Shown piece by piece: positions 1-9,770 of a DNA stretch of 64,000 bases. The position numbers and the translations under genes were made by a program. Source of the DNA: an uncultured Clostridia bacterium (GTDB taxonomy: Bacteria; Bacillota; Clostridia; UBA1381). Location: NCBI GenBank assembly GCA_947624485.1, contig CANQKM010000004.1, positions 1-64,000 on the forward strand, read 5' to 3'. Numbering within the stretch: the stretch's first letter is position 1; every line of letters begins with the position of its first letter. Under the pieces are notes generated by a model. It did not search any database, was not told the DNA's origin, and was given only the letters and a program-made list of their open reading frames with translations.

Positions 1-257
<257 letters not shown>

Positions 258-341
258 TTACCTCCTTTTTCTTGAAACAGCTCACGGTACAATACAATAC
301 ATTGTTTGATAAAATTATTGTATCATACCGCAAATTGTTTT

Positions 342-539
342 TCAAGATTTTTCGCCATTGTTCCAATCATATCGAATGATATTTTCTATTAAATGCTCCA
401 TTGTTGCTTTGTTTTCAAAATGCTCCTTCAGAATGATAATGTTATTCCCAATCTTGCGCCAGTAAGTATTTTTGTCGGAAGTGTACGGCAAATATTCAGC
501 GCCGATTAACTCCCCGCATACAGCAGAATTGGATTGCAT
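342..539 (-). CDS. Small transposon-associated protein (TnpW-like?) upstream of the recombinase
   Basis: 65-aa ORF with a strong SD (AAAGGAGG); the segment IGNNIIILKEHFENKATMEHLIENIIRYD resembles short TnpW-type proteins next to serine recombinases (from memory, unverified). Confidence 0.5.
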   Translation of the reverse strand: MQSNSAVCGELIGAEYLPYTSDKNTYWRKIGNNIIILKEHFENKATMEHLIENIIRYDWNNGEKS

Positions 540-965
540 TTGTGCTGCGCCTCCTTTTGGTTATTCAGAGGAACGTGTGTATTAAATACCCTCTACTATA
601 TGGAATGAAACAGGGGTTTTGAATGGGTATTTGATGAAAAAAAGTTGAAAGAATTTTTAATTTTCTACGTTTTCGACAGAAATACAAATGAAATGTTGAG
701 CAAAATACACAGGTAGATTATTCCAAAGAATCGGAAAATGATTGAGAAGAAATGCAAAAAATATTTACAATGGCTTATATTTGCGATAATTCCAACAATC
801 AATCTCATAAAACTGTGAATAATGTAAGTTACACATTCGTAGCAAGCAGTGCATTCGTACACACAAAACGCTCGAAAATGAAAAATCCCGCTTTACGCGA
901 GATTTTCATTTTTGCTTGTTGGGACTACCGCCCCAAACCCCAAGAACGGAGATTTCATCTCTGAG

Positions 966-1809
966 CTACGCCTCTAAAAGAGGCTTTTTAATCAATCTGC
1001 TTCTGCATAGCCTGTCGATTTCCTCCTTGTCTAAATCCTCGATCGGGACAACAAGGCGCGACACGTATTTTTCCTGCGAAAATTCTTTACCGGTATAACC
1101 GCTTACGATACCTATACCGCGTTTACTGCCCGTAGGTTTCAGACCGAGAGCGCGGATATTTTCATCAAACTCGGCATGCGCTTTGCTTACGGCTTGATAA
1201 TTCCCGTAGCACATCATGGAAAACGCCGTGCAGCTCGGATAAAACACGGTGCATTCATCGGCGCAGGACGGTTCGAGCGGCACACAGCAAATATAAGTAT
1301 TTCCTTTCTCCGACCAATCATTGTTATATATAACAAAAGCCGTTCCGATAAAAGCGGTCTGTAGCCCTTTTCCACAACCTCTCCGAAAAGATTATACATA
1401 TCGCGGTATTTTCGCCCCAGCTTGTGCCCTTAAATTCCTTTTGGTAGCAGACATATTCGGGCAGCTTTATAATGTCCAGTTGAAGGTGCTGTTTATCGTC
1501 CATTCTCAGCTTCATTTCCTCATACGCTCTTGTAAGGAGCGCAATACGGCTTTCGAGCGCGGCAAGAAGCTCGGGCGATTTGCCGTTCGACGCATAGTAC
1601 AAATACGCGTCGTCGTAAGTAAGTCCCATCTCCAAAAACATTTGAATATGCAAAATCTTTGTCACGTTATAAATATCGTAATAGCGGTACCCCGTATCTT
1701 CATCAACGCGCGCGGGTGACAAAAGACCTCTGCTCTCCATACGCAGAACAGTCGAACGCGAAACGCCGCAGCATTTGCACACCTGACCTACCGTAAACAA
1801 TTTTTTCAT
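966..1809 (-). pseudogene. MerR-family transcriptional regulator, disrupted by two frameshifts
   Basis: N-terminal MKKLFTVGQVCKCCGVSRSTVLRMESRGLLSPARVDEDTGYRYYD (MerR HTH). The homologous reading continues in a second frame (MYNLFGEVVEKGYRPLLS, about 1399) and then a third (AFVIYNNDWSEKGNTYICCVPLEPSCADECTVFYPSC..., about 1345 onwards). Confidence 0.8.
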
Positions 1810-1827
1810 AAAAATCACTCCAAACTA

Positions 1828-1858
1828 TTGACCTGTTCATGGGTGAACGTGCTATAAT
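1828..1858 (+). promoter_or_regulatory. MerR-type promoter: TTGACC - 19 bp - TATAAT with an inverted repeat GTTCA-TGGG-TGAAC in the spacer
   Basis: -35 at 1828-1833, 19-bp spacer 1834-1852, -10 at 1853-1858; perfect 5-bp-arm palindrome at 1835-1848; faces the gene at 1930. Confidence 0.7.
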
Positions 1859-1929
1859 TATAATGTATGTAAAGAAAAATGTCAATATATAGTATATTTA
1901 CAATAGAATTATAACCGGAGGAATAAACG

Positions 1930-4900
1930 ATGAAAAAACGAATTTTAAGCTTAACTGTTGTATTGTCAATGGTACTTGCCATGATACCGGCGTTTTCGCT
2001 GACCGCGTCGGCGGCGGAATTTGTCGGCTCGGGCGGTAACGGCACGGAGGATGAACCGTATCTTATTTCCAATCTTGACGACCTTGAAGCGTTCCGCGAT
2101 TATATTAACGCTGATGCTGACGGCGGCAGCGATGAGTATTTCAAGCTGACGGCGAATATAGATATGTCTGACAAGTACGGCTCGGGCGGTACATCGTGGA
2201 CGCCGATCGGAACGTTTTCAACAGGGTTTAACGGCGAATTTGACGGAGCCGGTCATACGGTAAAAGTATCGTTGTTATATACCGATAGTACCGTTAATTA
2301 TATAGGCTTATTTGGAACGGTGGGCAGCTACATCAGCAACGGCGACGGCGCGATAAGAAATCTCGGCGTATCGGGTTCAATAAACAGTACTGCCGCTGTA
2401 ACTGCTATCGGCGGCATCGTGGGACAGAACAGCGGTCATGGCAGAATAGAAAGCTGTTACAGCAGCGTAAATATCAACGGAAAGGGTTCGATCGGCGGTA
2501 TTGCGGGAACGAATGTATTGGGCTCGATAACAAACTGTTATAATACGGGTAATATTACAAACAGTTCGACAAGAAACGACGAAGGAACGGGCGGTATTGT
2601 CGGTTACAATTACGAAGCGATAATGAGCTGCTATAACACGGGAAAGATAACGCTTGCCGAAGGAGGTGCTGCTGCCGTCGGCGGAATTGCGGGAACGCAC
2701 GAACAAGGAATAATAGAGAACTGCTATTATCTTACAGGTACGGCGGAAAAGGGTATCAGCGGCACGGACGACGCTGCGGAAACGGTTGAGGAAAAGAATA
2801 CCGAAGACTTTAAGACGCTCGCGTCGGCACTGAACGACGGATGGGACGTGTGGGTAGATTCCTCTTTCCTCGGAAGACCTGTGTTCACCGCTTTTCCTGA
2901 GGGCGGCGACGGTAAGGAGGCTACTCCGTATACGATTCCCGACCTTGAGACGCTTGAAAAGGTGCGCGATTATATCAACGCCGGCAACGGCAGCGGCGAG
3001 TATTTTAAGCTGACGGATAATATTGATATGTCCGACAAGTACGGCGCGGACAAGGGCGAGGACGGCACATCATGGACACCGATCGGAGCGTATTTAAAGC
3101 CGTTTAACGGCATATTTGACGGCGGCGGCTTCACGATAAGCGGACTTTACATTAAATATGTAACGAGTGACTACACAGGCTACAAAGGTCTGTTCAGAGA
3201 AATAGACACAGAGGGAGAGGTTGAAAATCTAACCGTTTCGGGCAGTATCAGCGGCTATGAAACCGTGGGCGGCATCGCGGGATATAACGAAGGCGTTATC
3301 TCAAATTGCCACAATAAATGCACGGTCAACGGTACTCGCAGTAATGTAGGCGGCATCGTGGGACAAAACAGCAGCGGCAGCATTGAAAATTGCGATAACA
3401 CGGGAGCGGTAAGCGGCGCCGGATTTTTGGGCGGCATCGTGGGACAAAACGTCTTAACCAGCAGTATTGAAAATTGCCATAACACGGGCACGGTAAGCGG
3501 CAGCGGCAGTTATATTGGCGGCATTGTCGGAGATAACAATGGAACTTGCAGCATTAAAAACTGCTATAACACGGGAACGATAAGCGGCAAATATGTTGGC
3601 GGCATTGCGGGAACCAATTACGACGGCAATAGCATTGAAAATTGCTATAACACGGGTGAGGTAAGCGGCACGGGCGACTATGCCGGCGGCATTGCGGGAT
3701 ACCACACAGGCACCATTAAAAACTGCTATAACACGGGCACGGTAAGCGGAAATAACAGAGTAGGCGGCATTGCGGGAAACGACTACTCCGGCGGCACCTT
3801 TGAAAATTGCTATAACGCTGGAACGGTAAGCGGCAGCGGAGGATACATAGGCGGCATTGTGGGCTACCACGGCAGCAGCGGCAGCAGTATTGAAAATTGC
3901 TACTACCTCAATACCTGCGGCGCAGAAGGTCAGGGCACGGCAAAAACAGAGGATGCGTTTAATTCCGGCGAGGTGGCGTGGCTACTGCAAAACGGTCAGG
4001 ATACGCAAACGTGGGGACAGAAGCTCAGTGACGGCGCGGACGCATATCCCGTGCTTACGAGTGACACAAGTAAAAAGGTTCTGAAAGTTACGTTCGCAAC
4101 ACAAGATAACCCAAATTATGATGTTAAGTACACCAATCTGAATAAAACGGTAGCGCTGCCGGAAAATCCCTCAAAGACTAATTATACGTTTGAAAGATGG
4201 TCGCAAAGTAAGGACGCGGACGGTGAAAAGTTTGACACGAGTACGAGCGTTACCGAGGATATAACGGTGTACGCCGTCGGACACGACCATTTCGGCGGCG
4301 ACAGTGCGGACATTGCGCTTAGCGCGACTTACGGCTACGCGGATGCGATTACGGTCAATTTGGACGAGCATATGAAGTACGCGAACAGGAGTGTTGCGGC
4401 TGCGGGTAAATTTACGTATAATATAGAAAGTGATGTAAACAGTACGAGCGCGAGTATAGTAAGCGGCAATACTCTGAATATCCCAGTTGGACTTAACGCG
4501 GGCGATTATACGATTACGGTTACGGCTACGGAAAAAGAGCCGCAGTATTCGCTTATGAGCGTTGAGGATTTCGGTACGGATGATGTGACGCTCACGGTTA
4601 AAGTGAGCATCGCGAAAGCCGCGTCAAGCGTAGTGAGCGCGCCGACGGCAAAGAATTTGACGTATAACGGCACGGCGCAGGAGCTTGTGACGGCGGGTAC
4701 AGCTGAGGGCGGCGAAATACAGTACGCTACGGAGCAGGAGGGCGAATATTCGTCAACCATTCCGACGGGTACGGAAGCGAAGGACTACGAGGTTTGGTAC
4801 AAGGTACAGGGTGACAGTAACCATAACGACAGCAATCCGCAGAAGGTGGACGTGACGATTAAAAAAGCAGATTCCACGCTGGCGGTTAACGGCGGCGAGG

Positions 4901-7900
4901 TGACCTATGGCGATACGATTACCCTTACCGCCAACGTTACGCGCAGCGCGGCGAACGGTATACGTTTAGCGGCGGTAGATTTGGATAAAGTCGAGTTCTT
5001 TATTAATGAAAAATCCCTCGGTACGGCTGATGTAGAATATACAGACGGGGAGTTAAAAAGCATCGGCACCGCGACGCTTGAAATCACCGCAAACAAGGAT
5101 TTTGAAATCGGCGCGAACACTATCCGCGCGGTGTACGGCGGAAGCGTGAACTTAAACGGAAGTCAAAACAATTCAATCACCGTTACGATGAATAAGAAAA
5201 CGCTTACATACACGGCGGCAGCGACAAACAGGGCATATAACGGCGGCACGATCGTTGAAGTAACCCTTACGCCAACGAACTCCGGCGGCGATGATGTAAC
5301 ATTAACGGCAACGGGAACGATTGAAAGCGCGGACGCGGGTGACGACAAGGCAGTTACGATAACAGGCGTTACCGTAGGCGGCGACGACGCGGAATATTAT
5401 CAAGCGGCAGCTACTCCGATAGAAGCGGTTACGGTGAATATTGAAAAGGCTGATTCGACCGTTGTTGCTCCGACGGCAAAGACGGATTTGACGTATGACG
5501 GTACGGCGCAGGAGCTTCTTGCAACAGCAGGCTCGGCGACCGGCGGCGAATTGCAGTACAAGGTTGATGAGGGAACGTACTCGACAGCCGCGCCGAAAGC
5601 AACAACAGCCGGAGAGCATACCGTTTATTATAAAGTAGTTGAAAATGAAAATTATAACGGCATAGCAGAGGCAAGTATAAAGGTCACAATCGCGAAGGCA
5701 ACGCCGACATTCCCGACTGTTGAGGCGGTTGACGGCGGTACATATGAACCTAATAAGAAACTTAGCAGCGTACCCGTGCCGGGAGTAGACGGCGGTACGC
5801 TCGCGTGGAGTGACGGCGAAACGGCACTTAATGCAGGCGCAAACAGTGTGCAGGCGGTATTTACGCCCGATAACAGTGAGAATTACGAGCCTACAAGCAT
5901 TACCGATACGGTTACGGTAAACGTCGCAAAGGCAACGATTACCGGCGTGGGGGTTCAGGACGTAACGGCGCGGTTTGACGAAACGCAGCCGACAAAGCAG
6001 TACACGCTCGCCGCGCCGACAGGAACGATTGCGGGCGATACCGTAAGATATGCCGAGGGCGACTATAACGCGGAAACCGACGAAAGCGCGGATTGGCAGG
6101 AAACCTGCCCGAGTTACAGTAACGAGGGTACGGATAAGACGATTACGGTTAAAATAGAGAGAGCAAATTATAACACACTCTATCTCAAAGCTACTATAAA
6201 GATTACAAACGAGCCGGCGATTGATAATGTTGACGTAACGGCGAACGACGGTCTTGTTTACAACGGCGGCGCGCAGGAGCTTGTAACGGTAGAAGGCACA
6301 CAGAGTAGCGACATAGTTACATACTATGTAAACGACGACTTGACCGGCAGCACGGAAAAGGCGACGGGTACAAACGCGGGCAGCTACTCGGTTAAGGTGA
6401 CCGTTGAAAGAGAGAGGTATCATCACTTTGAAAAGACGGTCGCGGTTACAATCGCAAAGGCTAATTCGACCGCGGTTGTAACACCGAAGGATTTGACGTA
6501 TAACGGCGAAGAGCAGGAGCTTGTCAGCGGCAGCGCCGAGGGCGGCGAATTGCAGTACAGTCTTGATAACATCAGCTATTCTACCACTGTCCCGACAGGC
6601 ACGAATGCGAATACCTACACAGTTTGGTATAAGGTGGTCGGCGATGATAACCATACCGATTTGGCTCCGCAGTCGATACAAACGGAAATAAAGAAGGCAG
6701 ATTCCGTCACCGATGTTGATAGTGCAGAAGTAACGTATGGTGACAAATTGATACTGACAGCTTCAGTGTCAAGGAAACCGTTGTTGGGCGGCATAAGCTT
6801 AATGGCTCTGGCAGATAAAGTTGATTTTTATCTCGGCGAAACGCCGCTCGGTTCGGCAGACGTAAGCTATACCGATGAGATGAAAGACAGCGGTACGGCA
6901 ATTCTCGAAATCACTGCGGACAAGCGTTTTGAAATCGGTACGAATACAATTCGCGCCGAGTATGGCGGCAGTGTGAACTTAAACGGCAGCGAAAACAATT
7001 CGATCACCGTTACGCTAAATAAGAAAACGCTTACATACACGGCTGAAGCGACAAATAGGCAATATAACGGTGGCACGACTGTTGAAGTAACACTTGAGCC
7101 AACTAATGCCGAAAGCAGTGATACTGTAACATTAACGGCAACAGGAACGATTGACGACGCGAACGTGGGTGACGGCAAGAGCGTTACGATAACAGGCGTT
7201 ACCGTAGGCGGCGAGGACGCGGAATATTATCAAGCGGCAGCCACTCCGACAGGTGCGGTTACAGTGGATATCGCAAAGGCGAAAGGCAGAGCGAGTGTTA
7301 CAATGGCAGACTACACGTGCGGCGATGAAAGTGTAAACCCCGTTCCCTCGTCCGATACGAACGGAACGGAAAGCGTAACCTATTCATACGCGGCGAAGGG
7401 TACGGACGATTACAGCGAGGTCAAGCCTTTAACAGCCGGAGAATACACGGTCAGGGCGATATTCGAGGCAAGCGATAACTATACCGAGTTGACCGTGACC
7501 GACGACTTTACCGTATCGCATGAATATTCGGTCGATTGGAAAAACAATGAAAATAGTCATTGGCACGAATGTGTGTGCGGAGCGGAATCGGACGAAACGG
7601 CGCATGAGGCGGTGACTGACGCGGCGGTACCCGCGACCTGTACCGATACGGGCAAAACCGAGGGCAGCCACTGTGACGTGTGCGGCTATGTTATTACGGC
7701 GCAGACAGAGACGGACGCGCTCGGTCACAGCTACGGCTCATGGATGATCACAATAGACCCGACACAGACTGCGGCAGGTAAAGCAAAACGCGTATGCGCT
7801 TTGAACGGTGAACATCAGGAAACAACGGACGTTCCCGCCTTAAGCGACAGCTCATGGATAAAGGGCGGGCGCCAAGAGCCGACCGAAACCGAGGAAGGCT

Positions 7901-9594
7901 ATCAAAAGTACACATCGGACAAGTTCGGCGAGTTTACGGAAGTACTGCCGACGCTCAGTGCGCCGCCGACCTATGGAGTACGAGGCACGACCATTGACGG
8001 TGACGGCAGCCCAAAGGCGGGCGTGCATGTTGTATTAAAGCAGGGTAATACAATATTCGGCTCGCAGGACGGCGTTGTGTCCGACGAGGACGGCGAGTTT
8101 AAGTTTACCGGCGTGGGAGCGGGCGTATATAATATTGTAGCGGAGTTTACGACAGAGGACGCGACTGTTACGGTTACGGAAATGGTCGTGATTACGGACA
8201 GTGACGTGGATAATGTGGAGGTAAGGCTGCCCACAGCGAAGGCGGACAGTATACTTATTGTTGAGAATAATAACGATACTCCCGATGTTGTTGTCGGCGG
8301 TCTTGACAGTGTGGCGTCGGATGAGGCGTCGGATATTCCCGATACGAGCCACGTCACCGTTACAATGACTGTGGAAAATCAGCCTGCGAACAGTGAGAAC
8401 GCCGAGCAGCAGGGTATTGACGAGATTTGCGATAATGCGGCTATCAATTTCATAGATATTACGCTTGTTAAGCAAATAGATAACGGCGTGTCGGAGAATA
8501 TTAAGGAAACGAGAAAACAGCTTACAATCGTAATCCCGTTCGATACAAATAATAAAAACAACATAACCGTCTATCGTTACCACGGCGGCGAGGCGGAGGC
8601 TCTTGCAAATACAGCCGAGCAGGGCGACTACTTCACAGTCGGAAACGGATATGTAACAATTTACACAAGTAAGTTCTCGACTTATGCCATAGGCTACGAC
8701 GAAAATTCTTCATCTGCTTCGTCACACGGCGGCGGCAGTGGTTCCTCATCGTACACGGTTCAGTTTGAGGCGAACGGCGGCAGCAAGGTAACATCACAAA
8801 GAATTTCGCGTAACGGCGTTGTGAAAGAGCCGACCGCTCCGACAAAGGACGGTTATACGTTCACCGGCTGGTACACAGATAAGGATTTGACAGCCGAATA
8901 TGATTTTACGTCGAAGGTTACAAAGAGCTTTACCCTGTATGCGAAGTGGAATGAAGCGGAGCCGGACGACGAAACGGAAGCAACTCCCGCGCCTACGGGC
9001 GAGCCGACATACGAGACTGACCTGCCGGACGACGAGCTATACAATCCTTTTACGGACGTTACAAGCGATTTCTGGTTTTACGAGCCTGTGCTGCAAGCAT
9101 ACAGGGACGGTATCATGGAGGGTGTGACCGACACAACATTTGAACCGCTTACGGATATTACACGGGGAATGTTTGTGACTGTGTTGTATCGTATGGAAGA
9201 TGAGCCGGAAGCTGACGGCGGATATACGTTTACAGATGTGCCGAGCGATGCTTACTATGCCGACGCTGTGGCGTGGGCAAGCGCGAACGGAATTGTTAAA
9301 GGCTATTCCGATACCGAGTATGCGCCCGATGACGTCATAACGCGCGAGCAAGCCGCGGCGATAATGTTCAGATACGCAACGTACAAAGGAGAAGCTCCGA
9401 CGGGAGCGTGGGCGATACGGCTCGACTATCCCGACCTTGCCGAAATTTCCGATTGGGCGCTTGATGGCGTAATGTTCTGCACCATGAAGGATATTATGGT
9501 GGGACGCGTCAGCGGAGAGTTCGACCCGAAAGCGAATATTACCCGCGCCGAGGGCGCAGCCGTGTTTGAACGGTATTTGAATATGGCTAAGTAA
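1930..9594 (+). CDS. Very large secreted surface protein: signal peptide, GLUG repeats, MBG-like repeats, InlB B-repeat/Flg_new-type domains, three C-terminal SLH domains
   Basis: 2554 aa; N-terminal MKKRILSLTVVLSMVLAMIPAFSLTASAA; about 12 GGI(A/V)G..NCYNTG units; LTYNGTAQELV repeats; VQFEANGGSKV...GYTFTGWYTDKDLTAEYDF; C-terminal NPFTDVTSDFWFYEPV..., FTDVPSDAYYADAVAWASANGIVKGYSDTEYAPDDVITREQAAAIMFRY, ITRAEGAAVFERYL. Confidence 0.93.
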   Translation: MKKRILSLTVVLSMVLAMIPAFSLTASAAEFVGSGGNGTEDEPYLISNLDDLEAFRDYINADADGGSDEYFKLTANIDMSDKYGSGGTSWTPIGTFSTGFNGEFDGAGHTVKVSLLYTDSTVNYIGLFGTVGSYISNGDGAIRNLGVSGSINSTAAVTAIGGIVGQNSGHGRIESCYSSVNINGKGSIGGIAGTNVLGSITNCYNTGNITNSSTRNDEGTGGIVGYNYEAIMSCYNTGKITLAEGGAAAVGGIAGTHEQGIIENCYYLTGTAEKGISGTDDAAETVEEKNTEDFKTLASALNDGWDVWVDSSFLGRPVFTAFPEGGDGKEATPYTIPDLETLEKVRDYINAGNGSGEYFKLTDNIDMSDKYGADKGEDGTSWTPIGAYLKPFNGIFDGGGFTISGLYIKYVTSDYTGYKGLFREIDTEGEVENLTVSGSISGYETVGGIAGYNEGVISNCHNKCTVNGTRSNVGGIVGQNSSGSIENCDNTGAVSGAGFLGGIVGQNVLTSSIENCHNTGTVSGSGSYIGGIVGDNNGTCSIKNCYNTGTISGKYVGGIAGTNYDGNSIENCYNTGEVSGTGDYAGGIAGYHTGTIKNCYNTGTVSGNNRVGGIAGNDYSGGTFENCYNAGTVSGSGGYIGGIVGYHGSSGSSIENCYYLNTCGAEGQGTAKTEDAFNSGEVAWLLQNGQDTQTWGQKLSDGADAYPVLTSDTSKKVLKVTFATQDNPNYDVKYTNLNKTVALPENPSKTNYTFERWSQSKDADGEKFDTSTSVTEDITVYAVGHDHFGGDSADIALSATYGYADAITVNLDEHMKYANRSVAAAGKFTYNIESDVNSTSASIVSGNTLNIPVGLNAGDYTITVTATEKEPQYSLMSVEDFGTDDVTLTVKVSIAKAASSVVSAPTAKNLTYNGTAQELVTAGTAEGGEIQYATEQEGEYSSTIPTGTEAKDYEVWYKVQGDSNHNDSNPQKVDVTIKKADSTLAVNGGEVTYGDTITLTANVTRSAANGIRLAAVDLDKVEFFINEKSLGTADVEYTDGELKSIGTATLEITANKDFEIGANTIRAVYGGSVNLNGSQNNSITVTMNKKTLTYTAAATNRAYNGGTIVEVTLTPTNSGGDDVTLTATGTIESADAGDDKAVTITGVTVGGDDAEYYQAAATPIEAVTVNIEKADSTVVAPTAKTDLTYDGTAQELLATAGSATGGELQYKVDEGTYSTAAPKATTAGEHTVYYKVVENENYNGIAEASIKVTIAKATPTFPTVEAVDGGTYEPNKKLSSVPVPGVDGGTLAWSDGETALNAGANSVQAVFTPDNSENYEPTSITDTVTVNVAKATITGVGVQDVTARFDETQPTKQYTLAAPTGTIAGDTVRYAEGDYNAETDESADWQETCPSYSNEGTDKTITVKIERANYNTLYLKATIKITNEPAIDNVDVTANDGLVYNGGAQELVTVEGTQSSDIVTYYVNDDLTGSTEKATGTNAGSYSVKVTVERERYHHFEKTVAVTIAKANSTAVVTPKDLTYNGEEQELVSGSAEGGELQYSLDNISYSTTVPTGTNANTYTVWYKVVGDDNHTDLAPQSIQTEIKKADSVTDVDSAEVTYGDKLILTASVSRKPLLGGISLMALADKVDFYLGETPLGSADVSYTDEMKDSGTAILEITADKRFEIGTNTIRAEYGGSVNLNGSENNSITVTLNKKTLTYTAEATNRQYNGGTTVEVTLEPTNAESSDTVTLTATGTIDDANVGDGKSVTITGVTVGGEDAEYYQAAATPTGAVTVDIAKAKGRASVTMADYTCGDESVNPVPSSDTNGTESVTYSYAAKGTDDYSEVKPLTAGEYTVRAIFEASDNYTELTVTDDFTVSHEYSVDWKNNENSHWHECVCGAESDETAHEAVTDAAVPATCTDTGKTEGSHCDVCGYVITAQTETDALGHSYGSWMITIDPTQTAAGKAKRVCALNGEHQETTDVPALSDSSWIKGGRQEPTETEEGYQKYTSDKFGEFTEVLPTLSAPPTYGVRGTTIDGDGSPKAGVHVVLKQGNTIFGSQDGVVSDEDGEFKFTGVGAGVYNIVAEFTTEDATVTVTEMVVITDSDVDNVEVRLPTAKADSILIVENNNDTPDVVVGGLDSVASDEASDIPDTSHVTVTMTVENQPANSENAEQQGIDEICDNAAINFIDITLVKQIDNGVSENIKETRKQLTIVIPFDTNNKNNITVYRYHGGEAEALANTAEQGDYFTVGNGYVTIYTSKFSTYAIGYDENSSSASSHGGGSGSSSYTVQFEANGGSKVTSQRISRNGVVKEPTAPTKDGYTFTGWYTDKDLTAEYDFTSKVTKSFTLYAKWNEAEPDDETEATPAPTGEPTYETDLPDDELYNPFTDVTSDFWFYEPVLQAYRDGIMEGVTDTTFEPLTDITRGMFVTVLYRMEDEPEADGGYTFTDVPSDAYYADAVAWASANGIVKGYSDTEYAPDDVITREQAAAIMFRYATYKGEAPTGAWAIRLDYPDLAEISDWALDGVMFCTMKDIMVGRVSGEFDPKANITRAEGAAVFERYLNMAK
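2040..3960 (+). repeat. Duplicated N-terminal module: two (PYxIxxLxxLExxRDYIN...NIDMSDKYG..GTSWTPIG...GLUG-repeat) blocks
   Basis: Block 1 about 2040-2900 (4 GLUG units), block 2 about 2905-3960 (8 GLUG units); both start with the same RDYIN/FKLT.NIDMSDKYG/GTSWTPIG...FNG.FDG.G sequence. Confidence 0.85.
4620..7285 (+). repeat. Long internal duplication within the surface protein (about 830-bp units at about 4620-5455 and 6460-7285)
   Basis: Shared residues in order: LTYNG..QELV / VWYKV.GD.NH / EVTYGD / FEIG.NTIRA.YGGSVNLNGS.NNSITVT.NKKTLTYTA.ATNR.YNGGT.VEVTL.PTN / VTLTATGTI / VTITGVTVGG.DAEYYQAAATP. Confidence 0.85.
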
Positions 9595-9623
9595 GATTAA
9601 ATTCGGTCATATATGAATATATT

Positions 9624-9661
9624 AAAAGGCGCTATCCCCTTTTATGAGGATAGCGCCTTTT
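9624..9661 (+). terminator. Intrinsic terminator after the SLH surface protein
   Basis: AAAAGGCGCTATCC-CCTTTTATGA-GGATAGCGCCTTTT, perfect 14-bp stem. Confidence 0.8.
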
Positions 9662-9770
9662 ATGTCCGTCTCGGCTTTGTCAAATATGCTATAATTAAGC
9701 TGATATCTTGGTATCACTGCCGTATTTCTGCATTGAGCAAAAAATCAGTTAGAGATGTTAAAGTGATATA

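Noticed and set aside
915-985. tRNA-like string on the reverse strand (GCGTAGCTCAGAGATGAAATCTCCGTTC)
   Set aside because: Contains a D-arm-like TAGCTCAG but no T-loop (GGTTCGAATC) or matching acceptor stem at the right distance; not reported as a tRNA.
3255-3870. Antisense ORFs across the GLUG repeats as possible novel repeat proteins
   Set aside because: Periodicity comes from the sense-strand GLUG repeats; no independent start signals.
3200-3910. Regularly spaced repeats that could be read as a CRISPR array
   Set aside because: Units are in-frame coding GLUG repeats with variable spacing and sequence; no constant direct repeats or cas genes in the window.
5302-6681. 459-aa antisense ORF inside the surface protein gene
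   Set aside because: Arg/Cys/Tyr-rich translation characteristic of the opposite strand of a biased GC-rich coding region; no SD or recognisable domain; it mirrors the repeats of the sense gene.
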